From Thalassia testudinum (lineage: Eukaryota; Streptophyta; Magnoliopsida; Alismatales; Hydrocharitaceae): a stretch of DNA of 64,000 nt. The notes beneath the pieces were generated by a model, which saw only the letters and a program-made list of their open reading frames with translations, had not been told where the DNA came from and searched no databases. This document shows positions 1 to 12,109 of the stretch, piece by piece. A program made the translations under genes and the position numbers. The DNA is taken from the NCBI GenBank assembly GCA_037157565.1, contig JAZHRO010000003.1, positions 45,087,001 through 45,151,000 on the forward strand. Reading direction: 5' to 3'. The number at the start of each line of letters is the position of its first letter. The stretch's first letter is position 1.

Positions 1-380
1 TTGCTATCAGGACAGAAGTCAGGCTTAGGCTTATAGTTCCTAGGAGTTTTTGTCCAACCATTATAATCATTTATGGAGGGTGGGTTGGGTATTTGTATGG
101 TCTGTGGGATATTGGGTAAGGCAAATCCTGCTCCTAGGTTTTGCTCACTGATTTAGGGCTTAACCAGGCCAATACTCCTATAATAGGAGTAAAAAGGATC
201 CCACTGGTTGTCATTTTGTCCATCAAAAGATGGACCACCGCAGCATATGGGATCAAAGATCGTAGAGTGGGGGTAAGTATGTGGACAAGAGGTGCAAGAG
301 TGGTGATCAAATTGGTCAATTCTAACTCACACCCAAGTCAGATTCTTCCCAATACAAACACAAATCAAAGGGCTTTTTAG
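1..380 (-). pseudogene. Degenerate Tyr/Pro/Asn-rich reading in NA1 internal region
   Basis: One minus-strand frame gives a long biased reading with pieces such as PFYSYYRSIGLVKP and, past a TAA, IPQTIQIPNPPSINDYNGW. The composition (Tyr, Pro, Asn, Asp, Gln) resembles the Tyr/Pro-rich reading of NA2 at 29005-29268 and does not look like gag, protease, RT or integrase. It is open at the window edge and contains at least one stop, so it is a broken copy. Function unknown. A gag C-terminal tail is a possible alternative. Confidence 0.4.
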
Positions 381-1578
381 GTCTTTACCAATTTAGGCAC
401 TTGAGTTTAGTCCATTTTGTAGGTGATAAAACAAGTTATCCAAACAGTTACATGCCTACTTGTCGACCTACAATACACCTATGACCTAACTGGGGCTTAG
501 GTGATCCTCCTTAAAGCCCAAAAAGTTTAGTCACCACCAAACACGGCAAAGAGGGATGCAAGTAGGTTAAAGCCCTTCCTTTGAAACATTGCTTTCGTGG
601 TGCTTCTTAACTACCCTCAATCTGCAAAGTTTGGAGGCAACTTCACCTCTAAACTAAAGTTTGGGTCACTTTAGACCCCAGTAATAGGAGGCTCTGGTCC
701 TAGCGATTTGAACCCTGAGTGTCTAAATGCGTGCCGTGGTGCAAGAGATATAAATGTACATACACCACAAAAGATTTGGAATTTTGAATTGCACGCCAAG
801 TTTAAAAATCAAGTCCTTGGTTTTAAATGTCCCTCATTTAATTAGTCCTCTTTCAAGAAAAATATGTAACCACTTGTTAGATCTTTTCAATTCAATTAGG
901 TGGTCTTGCAATTAAATCTAGATGCAAATGCGTGAACAAGATAGAATGCAAGGAAAAGAAAACGTACCTTGCTTCCAGCAATCAGCAATGAAATGCACGC
1001 AAATGCAAAATAAATTTAGAGGCTGCTCGTACACACCTAAATGGTCATCCTAGGGCATGCAGCTTCTAGCAAGTAGTTCGTGATTTTTTTTTTATGTTTT
1101 ATATCTAATCTAGTTATGCACAAACAAGAAAAATAAAATCAATCCACAAAAGAAAAGAAACACCTAGGTCTAAATAAATGGGAATAGACTCCTGCAAAAA
1201 TTTACCCAACACAGGCCTAAAATAAAATTGGGGAACAAACCCCTAAAAATGAATCCCAAAACAAGGGTCTCAAACCAAATTTGTAAGGAAAATTAAGTCT
1301 AATGTCTAAATCCTACTCTAAATGTGCAGAGATGATCATCACATCCTCATCCTTCCTCTCCTGGAAATTTGGCTCCTTGAAAGGTGGCTCGAACAATTTC
1401 TCCTCTGGTGATGCCAAGAGTCACCTCTCACGATGGCTGGTGTGATGGCAAGTCATAGAATGTGTGTCGCAGAACGTTACACTCACACTAGAACAAAAAG
1501 ATAAAGAGTTAAATATGTTTCCAAAATTTAAATCAATGTGAACAAATGAATGAATGAGATTTAAATTAGCCTGTTGCC
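381..1578 (-). other. NA1 5' leader, no gene seen
   Basis: This is AT-rich non-coding sequence between the primer-binding site (right) and the first coding-like reading (left) of NA1. It has no ORF above about 60 codons with recognisable content. By position it is the 5' untranslated leader of the minus-strand element. Confidence 0.5.
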
Positions 1579-1596
1579 TCCCCGGTAACAGTGCTA
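1579..1596 (-). other. Primer-binding site (tRNA-Asp type, degenerate), NA1
   Basis: The minus strand reads TAGCACTGTTACCGGGGA, close to the TGGCGCCGTTGCCGGGGA site seen in A3. It lies 2 bases inside the LTR end, where first-strand cDNA synthesis would start. The first bases have drifted. Confidence 0.7.
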
Positions 1597-1598
1597 TT

Positions 1599-3449
1599 TG
1601 ACGGGTTGATTCTCGCTTTCGAATGATTTTTGCACATAAAATGATGCATCGCTTATAGTTCTAAGTGGTAGAAAATCAACTAATCAAAGTATTGAATTAA
1701 AATTAAACCACTCGAGAAGAGCAGGTCATGTCCACGGGAGGCAATGGCCTATTAGAACTCGCATCAGTCAAAATCGATGTTCACTATTGGTTTCCCAAGA
1801 AAATTGTGTCAAATACCGCATTACATATGTGTTTAAATAAAAGCACAAGATGAAATTGTATTTATGACAATCGAGAGGGAGTTCAATGCAATGTTCACAA
1901 TAATAAAATATTAATATAAAGTAGCAATTGCATTGAATGTAAAATTTAGTTGAGAGGAAACAGGGGATTTCTTTCCCTTGTGCGTGCGCACGAAGGAGGT
2001 CACGGTTGGAGACGAGGCTCGCGATGATGGACAAGTGAAGCAAAGGCTCTGTGGTGGCAATCACGGTGAAGTGCGAGGCAACCTGAGGTGGCTGGATGAA
2101 TTTGTGGAAGATGACGGGCTCTAGCGACCTGTTCAGCTCCTAAGGTGGCTGCTCCACATGCGAGCATTTCTGCTACAGTCGCACGAGGAGATGGAGGTGG
2201 CATTGGCTACTGATGGTGCATGCAGCCATGTGCGCGGCTGAGGAGAAGGTGCGGTTGCTACTGTGCGTGCTGGAGGTGCCGCTGGCCACATGTGGGAGAG
2301 GTGGCGTGCATTGGTCTCTCAGGCTGAGAGGTGCGCGTTGGTCGCACGGGCTGAGAGCTGTGAGAGATGACTACTGGTTGCACGAGGGGACGCACATGAG
2401 CATGCAGGAGGTGCAGTGCAGTGTTGGTGGCGCGCTTGTCTGCTGCGCGCGTGGGTGCCTTGCTTGCTGTGTGTGGGTGCACTGATAGCTGCACGTGGAA
2501 GGGGAGATGGGAGCATGCGTGGTGGCATGGCGGAGGTGCACTATCTGCTGCTGGCTGTGGAAGGAGGTGCGCGGGAGGAGGATGGCAATGGCATAGGGGA
2601 GCTGGTGAAGGAGGTGGCGATGGGTTTCGTTGGGGAAGGAGATGAACAGTGAGAAGTGATTTTGGTTTGTGATGAAGGGTGGTGGTGAGGAGTGGTTTCC
2701 CTCCCTCTATCATGATGAGGAAAGCGGAGAGGGATGGAGGCTATTGGTGGTGCTGGATGTGGTGTTGGTGATGAGGTCCATGGCCAGAGGTGTTTGGAAG
2801 GCATGGTGAGGCAGCGGATGCATTGGGTTCCTTTGAAGGAAAAGAAGAAGACTATGGTCGCACGGCCGGTATGGCCACGCTTACGGTGAAGTGGAGCCGT
2901 GTTGGCTCACGCACGGTGTTGGAACGAGTCCACCGACTTGGCGCGGTGAGCTATCACCTCGCTGGCCCACGGTATGGTGGAGTTCAGCCATGGAGACAAC
3001 GGTGGTGGATGGAAAGCACGGCGGTGAAGTGGGGTGGCATCTCCTCGAGCATGGCAGCCTCCCCTTTTCCTTTATAGTTACTGGAGTGATTTTGAATGGA
3101 GCGTTGGAGAAGGAGAGGAGGAGATGCGGCCATCCAGATCCTCTTCTCCCGCTCCTTCGTTACTGCCTTGAATGGCCACCAGAGATGAAGCTCCCTTTTG
3201 ATGTCCGATCCTACAGCATGATACGATTAAAATATGGAAAAGAAATGATTGCAAATTTATGCATGAACCTTTATAAATTATTAAAATGGAATTTACATCT
3301 AACAATGCATGTAATGTCATGTAATGCATATAACAAGAAAATATACAAATTAATTTATTTACATTTTAATGCAAGCTATGTGCACATAAATATTGATCTA
3401 ATAACTAGGCATTAAAGTAATCAAATAGTCCACAAATATGGGCTCATCA
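1599..3449 (-). repeat. LTR of NA1 (about 1851 bp)
   Basis: On the minus strand the LTR begins TGATGAGCCC and ends ACCCGTCA, giving TG...CA ends next to a primer-binding site. A degenerate copy of the U5 motif found in the other LTRs here lies at about 1712-1746. The middle (about 1980-3130) is GC-rich and generates several long overlapping ORFs on both strands; these are composition artefacts, not genes. Confidence 0.7.
3069..3076 (-). promoter_or_regulatory. TATA box of NA1 LTR
   Basis: The minus strand reads TATAAAGG about 375 bases into the LTR, matching the TATAAAAGG boxes of the A2 and NA2 LTRs. It would mark the U3/R region. Confidence 0.45.
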
Positions 3450-4830
3450 CCATCCACGACCTTAGGGGGATCGAGCCATCTTACTGTAATCACCGTATTT
3501 TCATGGAAAATGGATCCCGCCCTCCTCGTGAAATGCAAATTAGATTAAACCTGAATATGTGAGAAGTGGTCAAAAAGGAGATAATAAAGTGGTTCGATGC
3601 AAGCATTATTTACCCAATCTCGAATAGTCCGTGGATTAGCCCCATTCAAATTGTACCCAAAAAGGTGGGACTAACCATTACGACTAACGAGAAAGGGGAA
3701 TTCTTTACCACCCATTCAGCTTCTGCCTGGAGACTTTGTATTGACTACAGGAGGCTGAACACAGCCACCAAAAAGGATCATTTCCCCTTGCCATTCATTG
3801 ATCAAATCCTAAAAAGGTTAACTAGGCAAAAGTATTTTTGCTTCCTGGACAGTTATTCGGGATATAACCAAGTCCCTATCCATCCCAAAGACCAGGAAAA
3901 GACAAGTTCACATGTCCCTACGAAACCTTTGCATTCTGTAGAATGTCACTTGGGCTTTGCAATGCACCTGCGACTTTTCAAAGGTGCATGCTAGCCATCT
4001 TTTCAGACATGGTGGGAGACTGTGTTGAGGTGTTCATGGATGATTTCTCCATTTTCGGAGATTCCTTTGAGTCATGCCTATCTAACTTGGAATTGATCCT
4101 CCAAAGATGCATCAAGACACGGTTGGTCCTTAGCTGGGAGAAGAGCCACTTCATGACCCAGGAAGGCATTATCTTGGGTCATGTCATTTCTAATCGGGGT
4201 ATTGAAGTTGATAAGGCTAAGGTGGATGCTATCTCTAGACTTCCTCCACCCACATCTGTGAAACAGATCCGATCATTCCTTGGGTATGTGGGTTTTTATC
4301 GAAGATTTATCAAGGACTTCTCGAAGGTTGCTCAACCCTTAAGTAACCTTCTGGCCAAAGACACGCCGTTCGTATTTGATGAATCATGCCATAAGGCATT
4401 TGATTTATTGAAAACAGCGGTCACTTGTGCCCCGGTGTTGCAACCATTGGTCTGGACAATCCCATTTAAGATCATGGCTGACGCATCTGATTATGCCATC
4501 AGGGCTATCTTGGGTTGGAAAGTAGATAAGAAGCCCTCTGTGATATACTATGCTAGCAAGACTTTGGATGAGGCCCAGAGGAACTACACAATTACTGAAA
4601 AAGAGTTGCTAGCCGTAGTCTTCACCTTAGAAAAATTCAGGGCTTATTTTTTAGGTTCTCACGTTATCATTTACACCGACCACTTGGCCTTGAAACATCT
4701 CTTGGCCAAAAAGGATGCCAAGCCCCGGCTTATTCACTGAATTATGTTACTTCAAGAATTTGACCTTGAAATCAGGGACAAAGCCAAGGCACAAAATGTA
4801 GTGCTAATCACTTGTCGAAAATCCTAATTG
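3450..4830 (+). pseudogene. pol: A1 reverse transcriptase / RNase H (Athila-type pol fragment)
   Basis: RT copies element RNA into DNA and RNase H removes the RNA strand. The reading begins at the NA1 junction in the RT N-terminal part (KEIIKWFDASIIYPIS), continues through YRRLNTATKKDHFPLPF and FLDSYSGYNQVPIHP, and shifts frame near 3900-3945. It then carries LGLCNAPATFQRCMLAIF and the catalytic FMDDFSIFG at about 4035-4062. RNase H follows with ADASDY, TEKELLAVVF and IYTDHLALKHLL. A TGA at 4738 interrupts the end, where A3 has Trp. Homology to Ty3/gypsy pol is clear; the gene is broken by at least one frameshift and stops. Confidence 0.9.
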
Positions 4831-6196
4831 ATTCTTCTCATCCAGATATCCCTATCTCTAAAACTTTTTCGAATGAGACTATCCTTATAGTCTCGGCTAT
4901 TCGAACTCCTTGGTTTGAGAATATCGTCAGTTATTTGGTTGTTGGTCAAATCCCCCAGGATTGGACCAAACAACAATGAGACAAACTTATGTCTGAGACC
5001 AAATACTATTTTTGGGATGATCCTAAGCTGTACCGCATCGGTGTCGACCAGATTATATGCCAATGCGTCCTAGAAAATGAGTTCCATAGTATACTTGAGT
5101 TCTGCCATGCATCTGTGTGTGGTGGACACTTTTCCGGGAAAAGGATGGCAGCAAAAATTTTGAATCCGGATTCTTTTGGCCATCATTATTTAAGGATGCC
5201 TAGGAATTCTCGAGGTCATTTGCCTAATGCCAGACGCTCGGGAACATGGCCAAGAGAGACATGAAGCCCCTAAACCCGATACTTCCCATCGAAATTTTTG
5301 ACATTTGGGGCATCGATTTCATGGGACTCTTCCCTCCTTCATTTGGACACCAATATATTATGGTCACTGTTGATTATGTGTCCAAATGGATTGAGGTCAT
5401 TCCCACCCGAACCAACGACCACAAAGTGGTCATCGATTTTGTGAAGAAAAATATCTTCAGTTGGTTCGGGATTCCTTGGGCAATTATCAGTGATGGTGGC
5501 ATGCACTTCACTCATAGCCAATTTTGGAATTTACTAGTGAAATATGGGGTGAATCATTATATTTCCACACCTTACCACCCCCAAACGAACAGACAAGCTA
5601 AGACCTCCAATCGGGAGATCAAAAACATTTTGCAGAAAACTATAAGGCCTGATAGGAAGGATTGGACCCAAAAGCTAGATGATGCTCTTTGGGCCTATCG
5701 TACAGCGTACAAAATGCCTATCGGTATGTCTCCGTTCTGTCTGGTGTTTGGTAAGGTGTGTCACTTACCCGTAGAGTTAGAACACCGAGCATTTTGGGCC
5801 ATCAAAAAATGCAATTTCGACCTAGAGTTGGCTGGGAAGACCAGGAAACTCAAACTATTTGAGTTGGAGGTGCTTAGGAATGATGCTTATGAGAATGCTA
5901 AAATCTATAAGGCAAGGACCAAAGCTCTTCATGACCAGATGATTTCATGTAAGAGCTTTGAGTAAAACCAGAGGGTCTGGCTTTTTGATTCTCAACCGAA
6001 GCTTTTCCCCGGTAAGCTTAGGTCTAAGTGGAACAGCCCATTCATTATTGAGACGATTTTTCCTAATGGGGCCGTTGAAATCTCTGACCTAAAGACGGGT
6101 AATTCCTTCAAGGTCAACGAACAACACCTCAAACCCTATGTTGACCACGTACTCCCTGAATCCATCTCAGACAAGGTTGCTCTTACCTTGCCATAA
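4830..6196 (+). pseudogene. pol: A1 integrase (Athila-type pol fragment)
   Basis: Integrase inserts element cDNA into the chromosome. The zinc-binding N-terminus is partly read at 4989-5170 (CHASVCGGHFSGKRMAAKIL) and then shifts frame. The catalytic core runs 5246-5965: GIDFMG gives the first Asp and IISDGGMHF the second Asp. The expected Glu is Lys in [12 protein letters not shown], so the DDE triad is incomplete. A C-terminal reading with [19 protein letters not shown] continues in another frame to a TAA near 6196. Family assignment is certain; the protein is not functional. Confidence 0.88.
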
Positions 6197-7612
6197 CCAT
6201 TGTTGGCTGAACATCACCTAGCTAAAGGCACTAAACTCAGCGCATGTAAAGACTGTTTGGAGCTGACCAGAATCTCATGGAAATCAGGTGTTATTCTTCC
6301 AATTCTTCTCTCCTTTATGCTTTTATTTTAACAATGAGGACGTTGTATTAGCTAAGCATAGGGGGTGGATATTTTGTGAAATGATTATTTTGTCAGCCCG
6401 TAACAGTAATTTTTTGTCCTGTTATCTAAAAAAAAGGAAAAAAAACTAGAATCAAGAGAATAGAACTTAGGCATTAGGAGTGCGAACTTTAGGAATTGAT
6501 ACTTTAGGACCTGAACACTTAGACTCTTCAAGTCTTCAGGCTTAATTAGCCTGGGTGTCCACTCGAATGTGGACTTAGTCTCAAGTCATCACCAAGTAAT
6601 TTTATTTTAATTTAACTAATAAATTTGGGTGATAACTACACAACTTATCAACCCACCGTCTGATTTGAGGGGACTTTAAGTCTAAGCATCTTCACACTAT
6701 TTGCACTAACTCACTTTTCGGCAGTTTCTTCAGAAATTAGGTAGCTAATGAACTTTCTAGGGTAGTATGGCTAGCAAGTTGTCATGGGTAACAGCCCATT
6801 GGCCAGTTGTCCAGAGCCCAGCTACATGACCATATTCATTCTACTGCTTTTAGGTAAATCTTAGATAAGGGAAGCCACCAACTTAGAAAAAGAAAAAAAA
6901 TGGTACTCAAAAATAAAAAGAAAATATATGTATATTTATATATAGAAAATGGAGAAAAGAATACAAATAAAAAAGTAAACCACACTTCACCGCACGAGTT
7001 TGGCCGGCAAGTTGCCATAGGTAACAGCCAACTGGCTAGTTGTCCAGAGCCCAACTCACAAAAATGCACAAATAATTTCCAAAACACTTAGGGAAGAAGC
7101 AGGGAAGTAGAATAAATCGTAGAGATATACACTGGATTCGCCCTTGTACTGACCCCACAAAAAATTTAAAAGTAGGGAGAAAGCTACTATTCGGAAAGAT
7201 AAACCTTTAAGCAGAAACTCTTAAGGTTACCTAGGGTCGTAGAAACTTGAAGTCCATTTTAACTGCCACCTAGTGAGTCTTTCACTCTTTTCACAATATG
7301 CATAGCACTTAGAGTCCTTTTCGAGTCTTGGGTTGGTTGGGTAGACGTAAAAAGTTATCCTGAAATTCTCAAACTACAAAAGTCCAAAAGAAATTAGAAA
7401 AGACAACAACAAAAAAATGTATCTTCCATTTTCAAATAAGGGGAGGACTTGGGCGGTCTGCATTCTGGCAGACACCTGAGCACTGTCGAGTTTTTGTAAC
7501 TAGGTCTTGGGTTGAAATTTTCTAAAGCAACCAACAAATCTCACCTAAGTAATCAAACCCTGATTCTACTTTTATACCTAGCATTTAGGTTAATTTTGCT
7601 ACAAACTAGCAA
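6197..7612 (+). other. A1 3' untranslated region with two copies of a 50-bp motif
   Basis: This is non-coding sequence between the integrase stop and the LTR. A polypurine-like tract with GCATAGGGGGTGG lies near 6356-6368 after an ACAATGAGGACGTTG segment. Two copies of a conserved motif containing CAAGTTG, GGTAACAGCC and GTTGTCCAGAGCCCA occur at about 6773-6823 and 7008-7055. The same region in reverse complement is recognisable in NA2 (about 26640-27420). No env-like ORF is seen. Confidence 0.7.
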
Positions 7613-7630
7613 AAAGTAAGCATGGGGGTA
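7613..7630 (+). other. Polypurine tract, A1
   Basis: AAGTAAGCATGGGGGTA lies immediately before the TGATAA start of the LTR. The same GCATGGGGGTA precedes the A3 LTR at 47500 and, on the minus strand, the NA2 LTR at 26104. It is the plus-strand primer site. Confidence 0.85.
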
Positions 7631-8248
7631 TGATAAACACACATGAACTCATGATAAAATGCTTGTTTATGATCATTCCTAGGCCTGGCATTGCATCTCA
7701 TAGTATAAATATTGCATAACATTCATTGCATTGCATTTAGGATAGTTTGTATATTCTATATATTAATTATGACATTTTGTCCAGGAGGCAGTGTGACATC
7801 TTTATGGGCTTTGGTTGAAGAATCCAACTGTACGGATGGATCTGGAGCGATGACCGTAGTCCGTCAACGCAAAAATCATGTCGATCTAAGCACCGAAGCA
7901 CCCTCTACAAGAAGAAGAAGATGGATGACTCAGATGGCACCACGTGATGCCATCCAGGCCACCCTACATTGGTCGCAGCCTTCCCAGCCTCACCGCAAGA
8001 AGAGATCCCAATCGTTGGATCTCAATCCAACAGTTGAGAAGCGCCCAACCTCACCTAGCCTACAAGGAAGATCCACGACTGTTGGATCTTCATCCAATGG
8101 TCGAGGCTGTAGCTACACCAACACCTCCACATGACCAACCAGCGTCTATGGCCAAGTGGTCGCATACCAACTCTGCAAAGGAATGACGCGAGTTCGAGCT
8201 TCAATGCGCCGCAACAGCTACAGCACCAAAAGGAATTGGACCGCTCGA
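7631..8248 (+). repeat. A1 3' LTR, first block
   Basis: It starts TGATAAACAC directly after the polypurine tract. The segment with CCAACTGTACGGATGGATC and ATGGCACCACGTGATGCCAT aligns with the A2 LTR near 34340-34480 and, in reverse, with the NA2 LTRs, so these are one LTR family. It is cut at about 8249 by the copia element and resumes at 18001. Confidence 0.8.
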
Positions 8249-8798
8249 TCAAGGATCTATAAAGCACAAGCACACTAGAAGGGGGGATGAATAGTGTGGT
8301 AGATAAAAAATTACAAGACAAAACAAACCACAAAAACACACAAGATATATAGTGGTTCCCCTCACTTGCGTACTCCACTACCTAAGTCTCCCGACTTAAG
8401 ATTTTTAACGCGATTCCCTCAACCCGAAGGGAATCAATTTACTAATATCTAAGGTAATTAACGGGTTACCTCAACCCAATTACAAGATATAAAAAAGAAA
8501 TAAAGATATAGGTGTAAGCAAGATTCAAATAAAAGCTTACAACAAATTCCTAATTCTCCAATAAGTATATTGCTTAATAAAAGTATATAAATTAATCTAA
8601 CGAGAATACTAAGGCGTAAAATGAATGATTGAACAATGAAGAACACGATCACCTTTGATGACCTGTTGCAAAAGGAGAGAGGCCTTGAAAGGAATGCAAC
8701 AAATTAAGCTCTTTTGCAGCTAACAAATTGAGAATTGAAAGTGTAGGCAAGGATAGAATTTTGGCTTCTTGGTTGTGTGCAAAAGACACTCAAGGAGT

Positions 8799-8808
8799 GT
8801 TTATATAA
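8799..8808 (-). promoter_or_regulatory. TATA box in copia 3' LTR
   Basis: The minus strand reads TTATATAAAC about 780 bases from the LTR start. The same box is conserved in the other LTR at 17204-17213. Confidence 0.5.
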
Positions 8809-8917
8809 GCCACTAAACACCTTCCTTACAATTACTAGCCATTAGGGGCAATTTAGGAAGATTAGAAATAGGTCTAATTGCAAAATAGCCATTCAGGTTG
8901 GTCACAACGGTTAGTTG

Positions 8918-9235
8918 GTACCGGTACTAAACTTTTGGTACCGGTACTGACTGCCTACAGTCAGCCCAACTAAGTCACTAGGTATTGGTACTAATGATGA
9001 GTATCGGTACTTGTGACTCACAGATTTGGGTCCAGTGACCTACATGTACCGGTACTAGTGATTAGTACCGGTACTTGTAAGATCTAGGCAAAACCAAGTG
9101 TACAAACTGTGACCACTTGGTACCGGTACTCACGATGAGTACCGGTACTTGTTCACAGTTTGGGACTTAGGCCCAAACCTGTGCCTAGTATGTACCAATA
9201 CTTATGACTAGTACCGGTACTTGCTACAAGTACCA
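8918..9235. repeat. Array of TACCGGTAC palindromes in the copia 3' LTR
   Basis: About ten matches to the self-complementary core GTACCGGTAC or one-base variants occur here. They are arranged in pairs such as GGTACCGGTACTCACGATGA followed by GTACCGGTAC, so each pair is also an inverted repeat. The same layout is kept in the right LTR (17318-17635). Confidence 0.85.
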
Positions 9236-9586
9236 AATATTATAAGTGTAAGTTAATTTTTAGAGTTATCCCATCTACTCTATACGACTTTATTTTGAAA
9301 GACTCGATTTTGAGTTTTGAAACGAATGAATGAATATATTCTGAACCTTAATTATCTCTACTTTGATTTTAACTCCTAGATTATGTTTTACTTGTTAGAA
9401 GACATACAAAGATTCTAAAATACAATGAATACAACAAAAACTAGACTTCTAGTCTTCTTTCATATACTATCTTGTTGCTTGCATCCACAGATTCTTTTGA
9501 CCTGTAATACTTCATAAACAAATTAGATTTTAAAATGATTTTGTTAACACCAAAACACAGAAGAGAGATGGAACTAGGTTCCAACA

Positions 9587-9600
9587 ATCTCCCCCTTTTT
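9587..9600 (-). other. Polypurine tract of the copia element
   Basis: The minus strand reads AAAAAGGGGGAGAT immediately before the LTR start TGTTGG. It is the plus-strand primer site. Confidence 0.85.
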
Positions 9601-9975
9601 GGTGTTGACAAAATAAACAAGATATTCATTTAAAAATAAACAGAGACTTAATAAGAGAAGAATAAAAAACTCCACAAGGAGTGAAAAACCTCCCACTCAA
9701 ACTAAGCTCTCCCTATTTTAAATATGAAGTATCCAATCATTTCTCCCCCTTTTTGTCAAGCAAGCAAAAAGATGAGCAAATAATACAATTTTAAAAGAAA
9801 ACATGATATATTTCACATAAGTAAACAAAACATGATACATGAATAACCAACTCTATTCAACCTTCATAACATGATAGAGTTCATAAAGGTAAAGCTTGAG
9901 ACAATTTTAGCAAATTCACACATAAGAAATCTGAAAAGTCATACAAGCTTAAAAAGCAACAAAATGAAAACAAAA

Positions 9976-11335
9976 CTAATTTCTAGGATGTTTTCTAATA
10001 AGCTTTTGCACATGTCCACCAGCATCATCATCATCATCGTTGTCATCATCATCTTCATCTTCGTCATCACTATCTTCATATGAAACTTCTTCGTCATCTT
10101 CAGTGTCTTCTTCTTCTTCATCATCATGAAGAATAGGTTCTTCCACCATTGAAGATGAAATAGGAGATGGATCTTGAAAGTGCTTTTGCCTTCTTTCACT
10201 GTATTCTTAAGGTGCTTTCGGTTGAGTCTGCTTCCTTTGTTTAGGTTGTTGAGTGGAAGAAGTGACATGGGAGGACTCAATAGAAAGAGAAAGGTCATGG
10301 AATTTGCGTTCCATGTGACCGAAGGCAAAATTTAGATTGGTTAAATTTTGACCAATGTAATTGAAGGTATTTATCAAATTGGGATCAGTTACAAACACAT
10401 TAGACATATTTACCCAAGGTGTTTCAGCTTCTGGATATGGGTAGGTTACAGGAATGAAAATGGAGGATGATTCAGGAGGTGGATGAGAAGAAGATTGAGC
10501 ATTTGGATCAACTTCTTCATCATCACTAGAGGATTCCTCTCTAGCAGGTTTTACTCTCATTTTTCAAAGAGTGGACCATTTGAAATAGACCACTTTTCCA
10601 AGAGGAGTAAAATGAGAGAGGTCAATTTTATTTTTATGAAGAATGTGAGACACCAAAATATCCAATGGTAAAACTGATGCACGGTATGGGGTCTAAGAAA
10701 GTGAATGAAAATTGTGTTCCAATTGACCGGAAAGTTCGTAATGATAGCATAAATTAAGGGTAAAATATCAACAGGTATTTTGTGAAATCCTGAATTTTTA
10801 GCCCTTAAGTTCCATGCTAAGATACGAAAAAGGACGTGAGCAAATAGGGTCATATTTGGGGCAACCAATGCTTTGCCTTGCCAGTTAGGGAGTAAGAGAG
10901 TGTCATGGATTTTATGAGTAGGAAAATGCTCCTTAAGTGTGTTAAATGCATGACCTTCATTAGGACATTCAATAATGGTTGACAAGAATTTAGGTGTGAT
11001 GATGATTTTCTGACCAAAAACATTTGTTAAAAAAAAAGGTGACCTCGATTTTCTTGTTCTCGGAGATTAGCAAAGAATAGACAATTCACATCAAGGTATA
11101 CTCCAGGAACATCGGCAAAGAATGATTCATCAAAGAAATGCATGAGTTTTTATTTGGAAAGATGAGTGGTAAAACTAAAGAGTTGAAGTGAGAAATCTTT
11201 CCACTCAACTGGCCTACAATGATGGAGTTTTAGGCCTTTATACCAATCAAACTTTGACCTAGCATCCTCATTGATGCAAAACCTGTGAAAAGCATCTTGA
11301 GTTGCTTTTCCCTTACTTTTTGATTTAGGTGTCAT
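9976..11335 (-). pseudogene. Extra 3' ORF of the Sirevirus-like element (env-like position), acidic tail
   Basis: The start codon at 11335 opens MTPKSKSKGKATQDAFHRFC, followed by FDWYKGLKLHHCRPVEWKDF. Stops and frame changes follow between about 10560 and 11150. The later frame has INTFNYIGQNLTNLNFAFGH, a probable helical or coiled segment, then a Ser/Pro/Gln-rich part. After one in-frame TAA at 10207-10209 comes a very acidic tail (HDDEEEEDTEDDEEVSYE and an Asp run) ending at a TAG at 9976-9978. Sireviruses often carry an additional ORF here, sometimes called env-like. I see no signal peptide or clear membrane span. The N-terminal style resembles 'putative plant transposon protein' domains; that match is from memory of the family only. 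Function unknown. Confidence 0.55.
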
Positions 11336-11399
11336 CTGTAAACATGCAATAACAAGGAATAGGAATATGATTAGAAATATAGAAAACTTCCTTTCGTGT

Positions 11400-11620
11400 G
11401 TTTGTACAAAAAAAAAATACATTTAAGCCTGCATGTACTGGTACTAGTGATTGCTACCAGTACTGGTTGGTTTCTGTTCCAACCAGAAATTCGAGCTAGT
11501 ATCGGTATTCATATTCAATTCCAGTACCTACTCACTAAAGCAGGCGCTACTGCGCCTAGCTATTACCGGTACCGATGATGGGTACTAATACCATCTGGTA
11601 CTCGACGAGAAACACGTGCA
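11400..11620. repeat. Internal copies of the TACCGGTAC-type palindromes
   Basis: Upstream of the extra ORF on the minus strand, sequences such as GTACTGGTACTAGTGATTGC and ATTACCGGTACCGATGATGG repeat the palindrome pairs of the LTRs. About 480 bases around 11620-12100 hold no gene. Confidence 0.7.
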
Positions 11621-12109
11621 GCAGCAAGAAAGGACTTGAGAGAAAGAAAAAGACAAGACGTAGAATGACTCATGATAGCAAGATCTACTTAGGAGATAAG
11701 AATATACTTAGAGTAGAAGCTTGGATGTGAGCCTTCTTCTTAGCTAGGGCTTGGAGAGACACTTATGGAGGAGAACTAGGGTTTGCAAAGAGTGGAATGA
11801 GGCAAGTGTTTGCACTTAGCCTCTTTTATATGGGATGGGTCATGTGCTTGTCACATGACCACTTAAATGGTTGAGAGAAAAAAATTTATAACTTAGGTGT
11901 TGAATAAATAATGTAGTCAACAACCTAAGTTAAGCAACCATATTGCAAACAACACCCTAATATTTCCAAACATATGGAAATATTACAGTTTACTCCCTTC
12001 TTTTTTAGCAAGCATGGGTAAATTGCAGTGTGACCCTCAGAGATTTTCATAAATACAAACAAATTACATATCAATCAAATTATTAGTTTTGAATCTCTTT
12101 TATTGTACA

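Larger units (their letters stand above)
1..3449 (-). mobile_element. NA1: partial minus-strand LTR retrotransposon (5' LTR and leader side)
   Basis: Reading on the minus strand, an LTR (3449 down to 1599) is followed by a degenerate tRNA-Asp primer-binding site and then leader and internal sequence that runs off the window at base 1. The LTR starts exactly where the Athila RT reading of A1 is broken: the bases after 3449 continue the A1 codons, and the same codons are continuous in A2 near 55995. NA1 is therefore inserted into A1. The 3' LTR and the second copy of the target duplication must lie left of the window. No gag, RT or integrase reading is visible in the 1.6 kb of internal sequence present. 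The inserted element and its strand are well supported; its family (Athila-related, non-autonomous) is inference. Confidence 0.75.
8249..9586 (-). repeat. 3' LTR of the copia element
   Basis: It matches the block at 16655-18000 over its whole length, for example the shared AGGATCTATAAAGCACAAG start and GGAACTAGGTTCCAACA end. On the minus strand it begins TGTTGGAACC right after a polypurine tract. It contains the paired TACCGGTAC palindromes and a TATA box. Confidence 0.9.

Noticed and set aside
2213..3415. Overlapping ORFs on both strands in the GC-rich block
   Set aside because: The block is the interior of the NA1 LTR; composition explains the ORFs and none shows a domain.
10022..10135. 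A CAT/CTT microsatellite with repeat-like structure
   Set aside because: It is better explained as the coding sequence of the acidic Asp/Glu tail of the copia extra ORF.
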